Shown: positions 38,861 to 48,325, counted from the stretch's first letter. The stretch: DNA of 64,000 nucleotides from Pseudomonas triclosanedens (GCF_026686735.1 NZ_CP113432.1:3337001-3401000); one strand, 5' to 3'. A program made the numbers and translations. Notes: generated from the sequence alone by a model not told the origin.

Positions 38861-39040
38861 ATGAATGAATTCCTCGTCCACTTCCAGGACGGTCATTGCC
38901 TGGGCAAGACCGTGCTGCGCTCGTTCTCTCGCCAGATGACTCTCTCGGAAGCCCGCGTGCGTCTGCAAGCCTGCTATCCGCTGCGTGTCCCGCACCTGCT
39001 GAACATCCTGCATCTCACGCCGATGCTGCCGGGGCGCTAG
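38861..39040 (+). CDS. Small hypothetical protein
   Basis: This 59-residue protein begins MNEFLVHFQDGHCLGKTVLR and contains a helix SEARVRLQACYPLRVPHLLN. The start at 38861 is preferred to an open frame from 38741 that would add an arginine-rich, unlikely N-terminus. Function unknown; it may be a small cytoplasmic regulator or simply unannotated. Confidence 0.4.
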   Translation: MNEFLVHFQDGHCLGKTVLRSFSRQMTLSEARVRLQACYPLRVPHLLNILHLTPMLPGR

Positions 39041-39115
39041 GGCTCCCGTCGCGCGGCTACGAAAAGCGCCCGGCATCCGTTACGCTCTGGGACCATTCCG
39101 CCAAGAGCCGCCCAC

Positions 39116-39730
39116 ATGCCCGCCCCTGCCTGCCCCCACCTGATCGGCGATATCGTCGAACTCCAGCCCCTGCGCGCCGAGCACGCCCCCGCGTTGCTCG
39201 CGGCCGCTGCCGATGGCCGACTGTGGGAGCTGAAGGTAACGGTGGTTCCGGGGCCGGAGACGGTGGCCGGCTACATCGACAAGGCCCTGGCCGGCCTGCA
39301 GGAGGGCAGCGTGATGCCCTTCGCCATCCTCGACCGGCGCAACGCAAGCATCGTCGGCAGCACGCGCTTCTGGAAGATCGACCGGGCCAACCGCAAGCTG
39401 GAGATCGGCCATACCTGGCTGGCGCAGTCGGCGCAACGCACGCCGATCAACACCGAAGCCAAGCTCCTGCTGCTGACTTACGCCTTCGAGCAGATGGGCT
39501 GCGTACGCGTGCAGTTCACCACCGACGAGCTGAACGAGAAGTCCCGCAAGGCGATCCTGCGCCTGGGCGCGGTGCAGGAAGGCATCGTCCGCCACGAGCG
39601 AATCATGCCCGACGGCCGCAAGCGCAACTCGGTGCGTTTCAGCATCATCGACAGCGAATGGCCGCAGGTGAAGGCCGGGCTGCTGGCGCGCCTCAGCCGG
39701 GCTCCACTCGTACCGCCTGCAACCGGCTGA
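39116..39730 (+). CDS. GNAT-family acetyltransferase, RimJ/RimL type
   Basis: The 204-residue protein has the RimL-type layout: ELQPLRAEHAPALLAAA at the start, STRFWKIDRANRKLEIGHTW, then LLLLTYAFEQMGCVRVQFTT and a C-terminal RKAILRLGAVQEGIVRHERI. It likely acetylates an amino group of a protein or small molecule. Its last 38 bases overlap the end of the convergent nucleotidyltransferase gene. Confidence 0.88.
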   Translation: MPAPACPHLIGDIVELQPLRAEHAPALLAAAADGRLWELKVTVVPGPETVAGYIDKALAGLQEGSVMPFAILDRRNASIVGSTRFWKIDRANRKLEIGHTWLAQSAQRTPINTEAKLLLLTYAFEQMGCVRVQFTTDELNEKSRKAILRLGAVQEGIVRHERIMPDGRKRNSVRFSIIDSEWPQVKAGLLARLSRAPLVPPATG

Positions 39731-40622
39731 ACGCCGGCACCCGCGCACCACTGGCAACGCGCACGCCCGGCCCGAACACCACGCACGGCTCGACCACCAC
39801 GTCGGCGGCCAGCTCGGTATCGGCGCTGAAGTACACCGACTGCGCATCGGCGAGCGTCACTCCGGCACGCATCGCCTGCTGCCTGCGACGGCGCTGGAAT
39901 ACCTGCTCGGCGGCATGCAGTTGCTCGCGGTCGTTGACGCCGAGGATGTCATCCTCCTCCACCTCCACGGCAGCCACCCGCAACCCGGCGCGATGGGCGA
40001 GTTCCACCGCGTCGGTCAGGTAGTACTCGCCCTGGGCGTTGGCGTTGCCGATACGCTCCAGCAGCCACAGGCAATGGTCGGCGCGCAGCCCCATCACGCC
40101 GCCGTTGCACAACCGCACCTGCAACTCTTGCGGCGTGCAGTCTTTCGCCTCGCGGATGGCCTGCAACTGGCCATCCTCCAGCAGCAAGCGCCCATAGCCA
40201 CCGGGCGATTCGCTGGTGAAACCCGCCACCGCCACCGCGGCTCCGCCGCTCAGCGCCGCGCGCAACTTCGCCAGCGTCTCGCCGCTGACCAGCGGCGAAT
40301 CGCCGAACAGCACCAGTACGCAGCCCTGGCTGTGCTCCTCCAGCACTTCGCGGGCGGCCAGCAGCGCATGGGCTGTGCCGAGCCGTTCGCGCTGGACGAA
40401 ACATCGCGCCTGCGGGGCGACCTGCGCCAGGTAGTCGCCCACCTGGGGCGAGTCCGGCCCGATCACCACCGCCAGCCGGTCGACTCCGGCGGTTTCGCAG
40501 GTCGCCAGCACATGCCCCAGCAGTGGCCGGTTACCAACGCAGTGCATCACTTTCGGCAGGGCCGAACGCATGCGCGTGCCCTGCCCGGCGGCGAGGATCA
40601 CCGCCAGCGTGGAGACGTCCAT
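39693..40622 (-). CDS. GlmU-like nucleotidyltransferase lacking the acetyltransferase half
   Basis: The 309-residue protein has all landmarks of the GlmU uridyltransferase domain: VILAAGQGTRMRSALPKVMH (nucleotide and metal loop), RLGTAHALLAA, FGDSPLVS, YGRLL, NGGVM and GEYYLTDAVE. Normal GlmU has about 455 residues; here only one or two hexapeptide turns remain and the acetyltransferase beta helix is missing. It probably makes a UDP-sugar from a sugar 1-phosphate. It is the last gene of the ten-gene operon and follows the aldehyde dehydrogenase by 9 bases. Confidence 0.82.
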   Translation of the reverse strand: MDVSTLAVILAAGQGTRMRSALPKVMHCVGNRPLLGHVLATCETAGVDRLAVVIGPDSPQVGDYLAQVAPQARCFVQRERLGTAHALLAAREVLEEHSQGCVLVLFGDSPLVSGETLAKLRAALSGGAAVAVAGFTSESPGGYGRLLLEDGQLQAIREAKDCTPQELQVRLCNGGVMGLRADHCLWLLERIGNANAQGEYYLTDAVELAHRAGLRVAAVEVEEDDILGVNDREQLHAAEQVFQRRRRQQAMRAGVTLADAQSVYFSADTELAADVVVEPCVVFGPGVRVASGARVPAFSRLQAVRVEPG

Positions 40623-40631
40623 GTAGCCTCC

Positions 40632-42137
40632 TCAGCCCTGGTAGAACACATCGTCGGCATACGGGTACCACCAGGAATGGATCTGCGGCTGGTGGTCGAT
40701 GATCACCATCTTCGAGCGGCGGAAGGCGTCCAGGCCCTGGCGGCCCAGCTCGCGGCCCAGGCCGGACATCTTCCAGCCACCGAACGGCAAGGCATCGTTG
40801 TCGATCAGCGGGTTGTTGACCCAGACCATGCCCGCTTCCAGCCGATCTGCCGCCTCCATCGCCTCGGCCAGGTCGGTGGTGAACAGCGAAGCGCCCAGGC
40901 CGAAGGGCGAGTCGTTGGCCAGGCGCACGGCTTCGTCGAAGTCCTTCACCTTGCAGATGGCCGCCACCGGCCCGAAGCACTCTTCGTGGAAGATCGCCAT
41001 CTCCGCCGTCACGTCGGTGAGGATGGTCGGCTCGTAGTACCACCCGACCGGCAGATGCGCGGGAATGCGCCCGCCGCAGACCAGCGTGGCCCCCTTGGCC
41101 AGGGCGTCGTCCACCAGGCGCATTACCTTGGCGCGGGCCGCCTCGCTGACCATCGGGCCGATCTCGGAACGCTCCAGGCCGTGGCCGATGCGCAGCGCGC
41201 GGGTGCGTTCGGCGAAGCGTGCGACGAACTCGTCATGGATATCCTCGACCACGAAGAATCGCTCCGCCGAGGTACAGATCTGCCCGCTCAGATGAAAGGC
41301 CGCGGTCACCGCGCCGGCCGCCGCAACCTCCAGCGGCGCATGGCGCGAGATGATCATCGGGTCGCTGCCGCCCGCCTCGATCACCGCTGGCTTCATGCGT
41401 TCGGCACAGGCCACCGCCACTGCCTTGCCGGCGGCCACGCTACCGGTGAAGGCCACGGCATGGGTGCGCTGCGACTGAACCAGGCACTGCGCCGTGCTGG
41501 CATCGCCCGGCACGCAACTGACCATGCCGGCAGGCAGAACCTTGAAGTGCTCCATGAACTTCAGCGAGCACAGCGTGGTGCTTTCCGCCGGCTTGACGAT
41601 ACAGGCGTTGCCCGCCGCCAGCGACGCGGCCAGGGTCCAGCACATCAGCAGGATCGGGAAGTTGAACGGCATGATGTGCACGCTGACACCGCAGGGTTCG
41701 TAGCGCACATGCTGGAACGAGCCAAGCTGTGTGGTCCCGGCCACCTTCCCGGCTTCATCGCGGGCCATCTCGGCGTAGTAGCGGAAGATCGGCGCACAGT
41801 TGGCCAGCTCGCCCATCGCCTCGGGGAATGGCTTGCCCATTTCCAGGGTCATCAGCCGCGCGACTTCGCGCTGGGTGGCCTGGTCGGTCTCGATGGCGTT
41901 GGCCAACTGATGCAGGATCGCCGCGCGGCTCTTGGCATCGACGCGCTTCCACTCGCGCTGGGCTGCGTTGGCGGCATCGATGGCGGCGTCCACATCCTCG
42001 GCATCGCACAGGGCAATACGGCCGACCCGGGTGAGGTCGGCGGGGTTGATGATGTCGCGCTGGCGACGGGTCAACGCGCCCTGGTAGTGCGGGCCGATGT
42101 AACGCAGGGCCGAATCGGTCTGGAATGCGATGGTCAT
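40632..42137 (-). CDS. NAD(P)-dependent aldehyde dehydrogenase
   Basis: This 501-residue enzyme has catalytic Cys288 (LSGQICTSAERFF) and general base Glu254 (IEAGGSDP), with the cofactor region FNFPILLMCWTLAASLAAGN. It oxidises an aldehyde to the acid in the cytoplasm. The end carries an unusual extension, QIHSWWYPYADDVFYQG. In this operon its substrate may be an aminoaldehyde or an aldehyde derived from the imported compound. Confidence 0.9.
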   Translation of the reverse strand: MTIAFQTDSALRYIGPHYQGALTRRQRDIINPADLTRVGRIALCDAEDVDAAIDAANAAQREWKRVDAKSRAAILHQLANAIETDQATQREVARLMTLEMGKPFPEAMGELANCAPIFRYYAEMARDEAGKVAGTTQLGSFQHVRYEPCGVSVHIMPFNFPILLMCWTLAASLAAGNACIVKPAESTTLCSLKFMEHFKVLPAGMVSCVPGDASTAQCLVQSQRTHAVAFTGSVAAGKAVAVACAERMKPAVIEAGGSDPMIISRHAPLEVAAAGAVTAAFHLSGQICTSAERFFVVEDIHDEFVARFAERTRALRIGHGLERSEIGPMVSEAARAKVMRLVDDALAKGATLVCGGRIPAHLPVGWYYEPTILTDVTAEMAIFHEECFGPVAAICKVKDFDEAVRLANDSPFGLGASLFTTDLAEAMEAADRLEAGMVWVNNPLIDNDALPFGGWKMSGLGRELGRQGLDAFRRSKMVIIDHQPQIHSWWYPYADDVFYQG

Positions 42138-42154
42138 GGTGTGCTCCGCAAGGG

Positions 42155-43186
42155 TCAGTAGGTGGCCAGGCGCTGGACGAGGGTTTCGCCGGTCAGCGGC
42201 TGGCGCCAGGATGGAAGTTCGGCATCGAGCAGGTCGCGCAGCCGGGCCAGGCGCTGGTCCTCCAGCGCGCGCCGGAACAGGCCGAGCACGCGCGGCAGGT
42301 GCGCCAGATAGCCGGTCTTGCCGTCGCGCCGCGCCAGCCGCACGAAGATGCCCAGCACCTTGGCATGGCGCTGGGCGGCCAGCACCCGGTAGTCGGCCAT
42401 GAAACGGCGGCGGTCCAGCTCGGGGCGCAGGTTCAGGTAGTGATCCAGCAGGGCCGCCCGCAGCGCCTCGGGCACATCGCGGCGGGCGTCCTCCAGCAGG
42501 GACATCAGGTCATAGGCCGGCGACCCGCAGAGGGCGTCCTGGAAATCCAGCAGCCCGCAGGCGGCAACGCCTTCGCGGCCTTCCAGCAACATCAGGTTGT
42601 CGACGTGGTAGTCGCGCAGCACCAGCACCTCGCGGCACATGGCGACATCACGGCAGGCCGCGGCGAAGGTGTCGAGGTAGGCATCGCGCAATTGCGCCGC
42701 ACCTCGAGCACCGATCAGCAGCGGCGCATACCAGTCGATGAACAGCGCGGCCTCGTCGGCCAGGCGCTGGGCATCGTAGGCGTGCGTGCCCTCCGCGGCC
42801 TGCGGGCCGGCCCGGTGCAGGCGCAGCAAGGCATCCACGGCGAGACGGTACAGCCCCGCCTCGTCGTGGCCCGCCGCAAGCAGCCGGGTATAGGTGGCCT
42901 GGCCGAAATCCTCCACCAGCGCCAGGCCCAGTTCGCCGTCGGCAGCCAGCACCCTCGGCGCCGACAATCCGCAGCCGCGCAACGACTGCGCCACCTGCAG
43001 ATATGGCGCCAACGGCTCGGCGCCGGGTGGCGAGTCCATCAGCAACAGGCCCTTGCCGTCGAGGCGGAAGTAACGGCGCATCGAAGCGTCCGCCGGCAGC
43101 GCGGTGATGGCCGCGCCGGACAGGCCGCTGCTTTCGAGGAAGGTCTCGCGGGCGGCGGCGCGGGTGGTTTCGCAAGGCAGGCTCAT
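42155..43186 (-). CDS. AmgK-like sugar kinase (aminoglycoside phosphotransferase fold)
   Basis: The 343-residue protein has the catalytic loop VLRDYHVDNLML and the metal site GLLDFQDALCGSPAYDLMSL, the form found in AmgK, the anomeric MurNAc/GlcNAc kinase of Pseudomonas cell-wall recycling. It would give a sugar 1-phosphate. In normal loci amgK sits with murU; here it lies in an operon with a GlmU-like nucleotidyltransferase and a glycosyltransferase, so the product may feed a UDP-sugar to the latter. Exact sugar is inferred. Confidence 0.82.
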   Translation of the reverse strand: MSLPCETTRAAARETFLESSGLSGAAITALPADASMRRYFRLDGKGLLLMDSPPGAEPLAPYLQVAQSLRGCGLSAPRVLAADGELGLALVEDFGQATYTRLLAAGHDEAGLYRLAVDALLRLHRAGPQAAEGTHAYDAQRLADEAALFIDWYAPLLIGARGAAQLRDAYLDTFAAACRDVAMCREVLVLRDYHVDNLMLLEGREGVAACGLLDFQDALCGSPAYDLMSLLEDARRDVPEALRAALLDHYLNLRPELDRRRFMADYRVLAAQRHAKVLGIFVRLARRDGKTGYLAHLPRVLGLFRRALEDQRLARLRDLLDAELPSWRQPLTGETLVQRLATY

Positions 43187-43190
43187 GGCA

Positions 43191-43535
43191 TCACCGGATC
43201 ATGTAGACCTTCTTGATGGTCTCGTGCACGGTGCACACGCCCTTCCAGTCCTTGGGAAAGAAGGCCGCAGTGTCCGGCTCGATCTCGATCACCTCGCCGG
43301 ACTCATGCACATAGGTGCAGCGGCCTTCGAGGAAGTGGCAGAACTCGTCGCTGGTCACGTGGCAGAACCACTTGCCCGGCGTGCAGTGCCAGATGCCGCA
43401 CTCGGACTGGCCTTCCGGCCCCTTGTGCAGGACCACGCCGCTGATGTGAGACTCGCCTTCGAGCATGGTCGGGATCACGCCCCAGTCCTTGAGTTCGGTG
43501 ACTTGCAGCGGGCGGTAGATAACGGGGGTCTTCAT
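43191..43535 (-). CDS. Small cupin (DUF861/Cupin_3 type), copy A
   Basis: This 114-residue single-domain cupin has VTSDEFCHFLEGRCTYVHES and the ending DTAAFFPKDWKGVCTVHETI, KKVYMIR, the signature of the DUF861 type also seen next to PuuB-like oxidases. Such cupins bind a metal with few histidines and may be small isomerases or sensors. It ends 4 bases before the kinase. A sister gene lies upstream across the REP elements. Confidence 0.85.
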   Translation of the reverse strand: MKTPVIYRPLQVTELKDWGVIPTMLEGESHISGVVLHKGPEGQSECGIWHCTPGKWFCHVTSDEFCHFLEGRCTYVHESGEVIEIEPDTAAFFPKDWKGVCTVHETIKKVYMIR

Positions 43536-43561
43536 CGTTCACTCCTGATGAGTCGAATCAT

Positions 43562-43702
43562 GTAGGGCGCATAACCGCTTGCGGTTATCCGCCGGTGGGA
43601 TCGGGTGGAACTCGATGGCGGATAACGCTTGTGGCGTTATGCGCCCTACGATCGAATTTCGAGCCGGGCGTAGGGCGAATAACCGCTTGCGGTTATCCGC
43701 CG
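43562..43702. repeat. Cluster of three REP-like palindromic elements
   Basis: GTAGGGCGCATAACCGCTTG with its mirror image at 43617-43649 makes one large inverted pair (43562-43649), and a third unit (43670-43702) carries AATAACCGCTTGCGGTTATC. Similar units are at 63257-63305 and, degenerate, at 57626-57658. Located inside the operon between the two cupin genes, they may shape mRNA stability. Confidence 0.75.
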
Positions 43703-43715
43703 ATGGAATCGGAAA

Positions 43716-44081
43716 TCACGCCAACATGTAGAGATTGCGTATCGTGCTGTGCACCGTGCATTCGCCGGTCCAGCCGGCGGGGAACAGCACCAGGGTGTCG
43801 GGCTCCACTTCGATCACCTCGCCGTCATCCGAGCGGTAGGTCGCGCGGCCGGACACGAAGTGGCACAGCTCGTCTCGCGGGATCGACAGCCGCCAACGGC
43901 CAGGCGTACAGACCCACAGTCCGCTCTCCGGGCTGTTGTTCGGCCCCTTGAACAGCAGGCGGCCGCTGGAGTGCGACACCCCCTCCAGGGCGTCGGACTG
44001 CACGCCCCAGTCCACCAGTTCGTCGTAGTCACGGGCGCCGCGGATGTGCGGCGCCGTCGAGGCGGCGTTGAACTCAGGCAT
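43716..44081 (-). CDS. Small cupin (DUF861/Cupin_3 type), copy B
   Basis: The 121-residue protein is a paralogue of the cupin at 43191: DYDELVDWGVQSDALEGVSH matches LKDWGVIPTMLEGESH, and the end DTLVLFPAGWTGECTVHSTI matches too. It overlaps the glycosyltransferase gene by 8 bases, so the two are coupled. Two different cupins in one operon suggest a heteromer or two steps. Confidence 0.85.
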   Translation of the reverse strand: MPEFNAASTAPHIRGARDYDELVDWGVQSDALEGVSHSSGRLLFKGPNNSPESGLWVCTPGRWRLSIPRDELCHFVSGRATYRSDDGEVIEVEPDTLVLFPAGWTGECTVHSTIRNLYMLA

Positions 44082-45375
44082 GCTTCACCGCCTTGCCCTG
44101 GACGAGCTGGTCGAGGATGCGCGCGGCGTCTTCCGGGCCCTTGCGCGAGCGCATGTAGTCGCTCGTGCGGCGCAGGCGTTCGCCCATCAGCGAATCGCCC
44201 AGCAGTTGGCCGATGTTGCGTGCGAGGTCCTCCTCGCTCCAGTCGTAGCGGTCCATGCGCAGGCCGTGGCCGCTTTCCTGGGCGCGCATGGCGTTGTCGT
44301 GGCCGTCCCAGACGTAGGGCATGACGATGGCCGGCTTGCCGAAGTACAGGCACTCGGTGAAGCTGTTGTTGCCGCCGTGGTGGATCACCGCATCGACCTG
44401 GGCGATCACCGAGGGCTGCGGGTACCAGTTGGAGACGATCACGTTGTCCGGCAGGTCGGTGTACTTCTCCAGGTGCTCGCCAACATTGAACAGCGCGCGG
44501 TACGGCAGCTTGCCGATGGCCCGCACCAGGCGCTGCAACAGCTCCACGTCGCCGGAGCCGAGGCTGCCGAAGCTCACGTACAGCAGCGGCTTGTCGTTGT
44601 GTGCCTTGAACTGCGGAATCTCGTAGGGCTTGTCGGTGCGCACGCAGCCCTGCAGGTAATGGAACTGCCGGGCCGGCAGCGGATGGCGGCGCTCGAACTT
44701 CACCGGGTCGGGGTAGAGCAGCAGGTTCATGTACGGCGACTCTTCAAAGAACACGCCCAGCGGATAGGGACGCTCGCCGCACTGGGCGAGGAAGTCGTTG
44801 AAGTTGGCGTGGATCGGCGCGATCACTTCCTCGAAGCGCTTCCGGAAGCGCGCATGGCCTTCCTTGTCGTCCACGCTCATGCCCGACAGGTACGGCGGGA
44901 TGTCCGGGTCGTGCACTTCGTTCTCCGAGCAGGAGATGATCCTTACCCAGGGTTTGCCGTAGTGCTTGATGGCCGGGAAAAGGATCACGTTGTCGACGCA
45001 GATCAGGTCCGGCTTGATGCGGTCGAGAATCGCCGGCAGCTCCTTCTGTGCCCATTTGGAAGTCTCCACGATGGCCTGCCAGCACTCCTTCACGTAGTTG
45101 TCGAGCTGGTCGATGGGCGCCTTGCGGAAGTTGGGGATGTGGCCGTTGATGAAGTCCGACCAGTAGCGCGCCATCTCCTCGGCCGGCATCGGCTCGGACA
45201 TGTTCACGTAGTGCTCCTCGAAGCCGTAGGCGGAGTACACCCCGGTCATGCCCGGGTCGGTGAGGAACACCGCCTTGTGCCCCAGCGCCTCGCAGGCCTG
45301 GGCGATTCCGACTGAGTTCAGGGCCGGGCCGTAGGCGGCCTCGGGGAAGAATGCGATGACCTTGCGTTCACTCAT
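44074..45375 (-). CDS. GT1-family glycosyltransferase, copy A
   Basis: The 433-residue protein has the GT-B fold of macrolide-type glycosyltransferases: an N-terminal acceptor domain starting KVIAFFPEAAYGPALNSVGI, and the donor motif VIHHGGNNSFTECLYFGKPA, then PYVWDGHDNAMRAQE. In most GT1 enzymes the last part reads D-Q, where Gln holds the sugar; here it is D-G. It would transfer a sugar from a nucleotide to a small molecule. A second, related gene is at 50586. Confidence 0.85.
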   Translation of the reverse strand: MSERKVIAFFPEAAYGPALNSVGIAQACEALGHKAVFLTDPGMTGVYSAYGFEEHYVNMSEPMPAEEMARYWSDFINGHIPNFRKAPIDQLDNYVKECWQAIVETSKWAQKELPAILDRIKPDLICVDNVILFPAIKHYGKPWVRIISCSENEVHDPDIPPYLSGMSVDDKEGHARFRKRFEEVIAPIHANFNDFLAQCGERPYPLGVFFEESPYMNLLLYPDPVKFERRHPLPARQFHYLQGCVRTDKPYEIPQFKAHNDKPLLYVSFGSLGSGDVELLQRLVRAIGKLPYRALFNVGEHLEKYTDLPDNVIVSNWYPQPSVIAQVDAVIHHGGNNSFTECLYFGKPAIVMPYVWDGHDNAMRAQESGHGLRMDRYDWSEEDLARNIGQLLGDSLMGERLRRTSDYMRSRKGPEDAARILDQLVQGKAVKHA

Positions 45376-45406
45376 GGTGCTCTCCTGTCGATCTTGTTGT
45401 AGGCAA

Positions 45407-46486
45407 TCAGTGAGTCAGCACGCGGGCATGCCGCGCATCCCAGCCCAGTTGCACCGGCATGCCGGCGGCGAGGCGTAGGTAGTCGTAGTCGGATGAAGGC
45501 ACGCGGACGATCAGCGGCTTGCTGGACAGCGCCGTGTTGACGTGCAGGTTGGTGTCCAGGCCGTGGTAGGCGACTTCCGCCACCTCGCCGCGGATCTGGT
45601 TGTCGCAGGCCGGCGTGGCGTCGGTGAGCACCCGCAGGCGTTCCGGGCGCAGGGCCAGGGTGACGTTCTCCGGGCCGGCTTCGGCGGTGGTCTCGATGGC
45701 CAGTAACTGGTCGCCGGCCTGCAACCGCCCGGTGCCCACGCGGCGACCCTCGATCAGGTTGCTGACGCCGATGAAGTCGGCGACGAAGCGGCTGCCGGGA
45801 TATTCGTACAACTCGCCGGGGCTGCCGCACTGGCAGACCTTGCCGTCGCGCAGCACGGCCATGCGGTCGGACATGACCAGCGCTTCCTCCTGGTCGTGGG
45901 TGACCATGATGAAGGTGATACCGCTTTCGTGCTGCAGGCGCTTGAGCTCAAGCTGCATCTTCTCGCGCAGCTTCTTGTCCAGCGCGCCGAGCGGCTCGTC
46001 CAGCAGCAGTACGCGCGGGCGCTTTACCAGCGCGCGGGCCAGGGCCACGCGCTGGCGCTGGCCGCCGGAAAGCTGGTCCGGGCGACGGTTGGCCAGTTGC
46101 CCGAGCTGCGCGGTTTCCAGCACCGCGTCGACGCGCTGGCGGATTTCGCCGGCGGGCAGTTTTTCCATCTCCAGGCCGTAGGCGATGTTGCCGCGCACCG
46201 TCATGTTGGGGAACAGCGCATAGGACTGGAACATCAGGTTCAGCGGCCGTTTGTTCGGCGGCAGTGGCGAGATGTCCCGGCCATCCAGGTAGATGCAGCC
46301 GGCGCTGGGGGTCTCGAAGCCGGCGATCATCCGCATCAGGGTGGTCTTGCCGCATCCCGACGGCCCCAGCAGCGCGAAGAACTCATTCTCGCGAATCGCC
46401 AGGGAAACCTGGTCCACCGCGGTCAGGCCTTCGCCATAGGATTTGCTGACCTGATCCAGCACCAGCAGGTCGGAAGACTTAGTCAT
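45407..46486 (-). CDS. Polyamine-type ABC transporter ATPase (PotA family)
   Basis: The 359-residue protein has Walker A (GPSGCGKTT), signature LSGGQRQR, Walker B (LLLDEPLGALD) and the MTHDQEEAL switch, then a C-terminal TOBE domain (LALRPERLRVL). It energises uptake by the permease pair and overlaps the PotC-type gene by 8 bases. The substrate is spermidine, putrescine or a related cation by family. Confidence 0.92.
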   Translation of the reverse strand: MTKSSDLLVLDQVSKSYGEGLTAVDQVSLAIRENEFFALLGPSGCGKTTLMRMIAGFETPSAGCIYLDGRDISPLPPNKRPLNLMFQSYALFPNMTVRGNIAYGLEMEKLPAGEIRQRVDAVLETAQLGQLANRRPDQLSGGQRQRVALARALVKRPRVLLLDEPLGALDKKLREKMQLELKRLQHESGITFIMVTHDQEEALVMSDRMAVLRDGKVCQCGSPGELYEYPGSRFVADFIGVSNLIEGRRVGTGRLQAGDQLLAIETTAEAGPENVTLALRPERLRVLTDATPACDNQIRGEVAEVAYHGLDTNLHVNTALSSKPLIVRVPSSDYDYLRLAAGMPVQLGWDARHARVLTH

Positions 46487-47285
46487 GGGCTTTGGGCACC
46501 TTGTTCAGACGTTGGGAGGCGAACAGCGCGGTGAAGCTGACCAGCATCACCAGGGTGGCGAGGGCGTTGATTTCGGGAGTCACGCCGAAGCGGATCATCG
46601 AGTAGATCTGCATCGGCAGCGTGGTGGATGCGCTGCCGGAGCCGGCGTTGAAGAAGGCGATGATGAATTCGTCCACCGACAGGGTGAACGCCAGCAACCC
46701 GCCGGCCAGCACGCCGGGGAAGATCGCCGGGAGCAGCACCCGCCGCGCGGTGGTGAACCAGCCGGCGCCGAGGTCGATGGATGCTTCGAGGATCGAATAG
46801 TCGAAGTGCTTGAGACGCGTGCGCACCACCGCGCAGACGAAGGCGATGTTGAACACGACATGGCTCAGGATGACCGAGTGCAGCCCCAGGCTCATCTTCA
46901 GCAGGTTGAAGAAACTCAGCAGCGCGATGGCCAGGACGATGTCGGGAATGATCATCGGCGCCATCAGCAGGGTATCGGCGAGGTTCGCGCCCTTCCTGGC
47001 TGAATTGTTGCGCGCGCGCATCTCCACGCCCAGGGCGAGCAATGTGCCGAGCAGGCAGGCGATGAAGGTGGAGGTCAGCGCGACGATCAGCGTATTGAGC
47101 GCCGCATGCTGGATCGAAGCATTGGCCAACAGCTTGCCGTACCACTTGAGCGACGCACCGCCCCAGGCGGTGGGCAGCCCGCTGGCATTGAACGACAGCA
47201 GGATCAGCACCAGGATCGGCACATAGAGGAAGGCATACACCAGCCACAGGTGCGCGCCGAGGGCGAAGCCTGAATGGTTACGCAT
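46479..47285 (-). CDS. Polyamine-type ABC transporter permease (PotC family)
   Basis: The 268-residue membrane protein has six helices and the EAA loop (LEASIDLGAGWFTTARRVLL). It begins MRNHSGFALGAHLWLVYAFL. It overlaps the neighbouring permease gene by 8 bases and works with it as a heterodimer in the inner membrane. Confidence 0.92.
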   Translation of the reverse strand: MRNHSGFALGAHLWLVYAFLYVPILVLILLSFNASGLPTAWGGASLKWYGKLLANASIQHAALNTLIVALTSTFIACLLGTLLALGVEMRARNNSARKGANLADTLLMAPMIIPDIVLAIALLSFFNLLKMSLGLHSVILSHVVFNIAFVCAVVRTRLKHFDYSILEASIDLGAGWFTTARRVLLPAIFPGVLAGGLLAFTLSVDEFIIAFFNAGSGSASTTLPMQIYSMIRFGVTPEINALATLVMLVSFTALFASQRLNKVPKAHD

Positions 47286-48150
47286 GGCGTTCGCCCTCCG
47301 CGCCCTGGGCCCGGCGCGATACCAGGGCCTGGATGAACAGCAGCAGCATCATGATGCCGATCAGGAAGAAGCTCAGCGCCGCGCCGAACGGCCAGTCTCG
47401 CGCGGTGAGAAACTGCGCGTAGATCAGGTTGCCGACCATCTGCACCTGCTTGCCGCCGAGCAGATCGGCGGTGATGAAGTTGCCGATCGACAGCACGAAG
47501 ACGAACACCGCGCCCGCCGCGACGCCGGGCACCGACAGCGGCAGGATCACCCGGCGGAAGGTGGTCCAGCCGGACGCGCCGAGGTCCCGCGAGGCTTCCC
47601 ACAGCTCGTTGTCGATGCGCGACAGCGAGCTGTAGATGGCGAGGATGACGAAGGGGATGTAGTTGTAGACCAGCCCGAGCACCACGGTCGCATCGGTGTA
47701 CAGCAGGCTGATCGGCTCGCCGCTGTACCCCACCAGGCTGAACAGGCGGTTGAGCAGCCCCTCGCGATTGAGCAGGACGATCCAGGCGTAGGTGCGGATC
47801 AGGTAGTTGCTCCAGAACGGCAGCATCACCAGGAACAGGTACACCGCCTGCCTGCGCGGCGTGGCGCGGGTGATGGCATAGGCCGCCGGATAGCCGATCA
47901 GCACCGCATAGAGGGTGGCGAGGCCGGCGATCTTCGCCGAACGCAGCAGGATATCCAGGTACAGCGGGTCCACCGCGCGGCGGTAGTTTTCCCAGGTGAA
48001 TACGTAATCGATGCCACCATAGGCGCCACGTTCGAGAAAGCTGTAGACCAGCACCAGCAGGCACGGCAGCAACAGGAACAGGGCCAGCCATCCCAGGCCG
48101 GGCGCGAGCAGCCAGGCCGACAGTCTTCGGTCGGCGGACAAAGCGGTCAT
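47278..48150 (-). CDS. Polyamine-type ABC transporter permease (PotB family)
   Basis: The 290-residue protein starts at 48150, 6-7 bases after GGGGGAG; an upstream ATG at 48165 lies in front of that site. It has six helices and the EAA loop (WEASRDLGASGWTTFRRVIL). It pairs with the PotC-type permease. Confidence 0.92.
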   Translation of the reverse strand: MTALSADRRLSAWLLAPGLGWLALFLLLPCLLVLVYSFLERGAYGGIDYVFTWENYRRAVDPLYLDILLRSAKIAGLATLYAVLIGYPAAYAITRATPRRQAVYLFLVMLPFWSNYLIRTYAWIVLLNREGLLNRLFSLVGYSGEPISLLYTDATVVLGLVYNYIPFVILAIYSSLSRIDNELWEASRDLGASGWTTFRRVILPLSVPGVAAGAVFVFVLSIGNFITADLLGGKQVQMVGNLIYAQFLTARDWPFGAALSFFLIGIMMLLLFIQALVSRRAQGAEGERHA

Positions 48151-48325
48151 GCGTGACTCCCCCAACCCCGCTCAGGCGGGGTGCTTCAGGGTGATTGGAT
48201 GCAGTGAAATTGCGGGGCGAGCCAGGGCACGGCAAAGCAAGAACAAGCGCGGACACGGAATCCAGGCCGCCGAACGGGCAGGCCCATGCTTGTTCTCAGC
48301 GCAGCACGCCCAGGCGCAGCCGGCC

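Noticed and set aside
39693..43186. Standard amgK-murU cell-wall recycling locus
   Set aside because: The nucleotidyltransferase is of GlmU type and the genes are split by an aldehyde dehydrogenase in a transporter operon.
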